This document shows, one piece after another, positions 5,280 through 5,507 of a stretch of DNA of 5,507 nucleotides. How positions within the stretch are numbered: position 1 is the first letter of the stretch; every line of letters begins with the position of its first letter. The stretch comes from Blastocatellia bacterium (GTDB lineage: Bacteria; Acidobacteriota; Blastocatellia; Chloracidobacteriales; JADJPF01). The stretch is from contig JAHFUF010000394.1 of assembly GCA_023265235.1 (NCBI GenBank), positions 1 through 5,507 of the forward strand, read 5' to 3'. The notes below the pieces were generated by a model, which saw only the letters and a program-made list of their open reading frames with translations, ran no database searches and was not told the origin of the DNA. Position numbers and translations under genes: made by a program.

Positions 5280-5507
5280 ATGAGTTTTCGAGTTACAAAC
5301 AACATAATTAGTGATCGCCTAACAAGTCAAATAAGCAATGCTCGTCAAAAACAAGCTATATCACAGGAACAGTTAGCTACAGGCAAAAAAATCAATCGTC
5401 CTTCTGACGATCCTTTTGGTGCAGCAGTGGTTTTAGACTTAAGAAACAACCAAAATTCATTAGAGCAATTTACCAAAGTTGCTAATTTAGCTAACACTAA
5501 CTTAACA
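5280..5507 (+). CDS. flgL: FlgL, hook-filament junction protein 3 (HAP3), 3'-truncated
   Basis: The first 76 codons are visible and the frame is open at the right edge. The fragment reads as the N-terminal D0/D1 helices of the flagellin/FlgL fold: VTNNIISDRLTSQISNARQ, then SQEQLATGKKINRPSDDP (28-45) and a helix with AAVVLDLRNNQNSLEQF. The ATGKKINRPSDDP segment matches the conserved S/TGK-PSDDP signature shared by FlgL and flagellin. Position straight after flgK, and the RVTNNI start, favour FlgL over flagellin. The ATG follows AGGGGG (5269-5274) at five bases, a strong ribosome site. FlgL forms the second junction layer onto which filament flagellin assembles, and is a client of FlgN. Confidence 0.92.
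   Translation, partial: MSFRVTNNIISDRLTSQISNARQKQAISQEQLATGKKINRPSDDPFGAAVVLDLRNNQNSLEQFTKVANLANTNLT

Overview
The window is an A+T-rich stretch of a flagellated, probably Gram-negative (diderm) bacterium. The diderm inference rests on a HlyD-type adaptor fragment and a sigma-54 NtrC/FleQ-type regulator beside rod-hook-filament junction genes. I cannot name the phylum from the sequence alone. Coding and intergenic DNA share the same A+T-rich style, so nothing points to recent transfer.

Layout. Bases 2-859 (+) are the 3' part of a HlyD-family membrane-fusion protein whose start lies outside the window. A compact double-hairpin element (867-912) sits between it and the convergent gene at 945-2336 (-), a complete response regulator with REC, sigma-54 AAA+ and Fis-type HTH domains; its HTH resembles FleQ. 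A 649-bp divergent gap (2337-2985) follows. Then come flgM (2986-3288), a flgN-like gene (3298-3741) and flgK (3738-5123), tightly packed on the plus strand. After a 156-bp gap containing a long hairpin comes the first 76 codons of flgL (from 5280), cut by the window end.

How it fits together. FlgM is the anti-sigma-28 factor, FlgN the export chaperone for FlgK/FlgL, and FlgK and FlgL the hook-filament junction proteins, so the plus-strand block is a late flagellar operon. The divergent gap is the most informative part. It holds a very good sigma-28 (FliA) promoter (TAAAGTCT-N11-GCCGATAC, 2886-2912) and, about 45 bp upstream, a good sigma-54 promoter candidate (AGGCA-N7-TTGC frame with GG-N10-GC, 2828-2843). 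Further upstream, at enhancer-like distances, are a palindromic ACTAGT-N7-ACTAGT site and three direct repeats at exact 11-bp steps. A seven-unit array of 11-12 bp TTAAT repeats lies next to the regulator gene. The simplest model is that the divergently encoded sigma-54 activator drives flgMNK from the distal promoter, and sigma-28 then drives the proximal promoter, which also makes FlgM. The repeats would be operators for this activator or for another, direct-repeat-binding regulator. The promoters are pattern matches and the wiring is inference.
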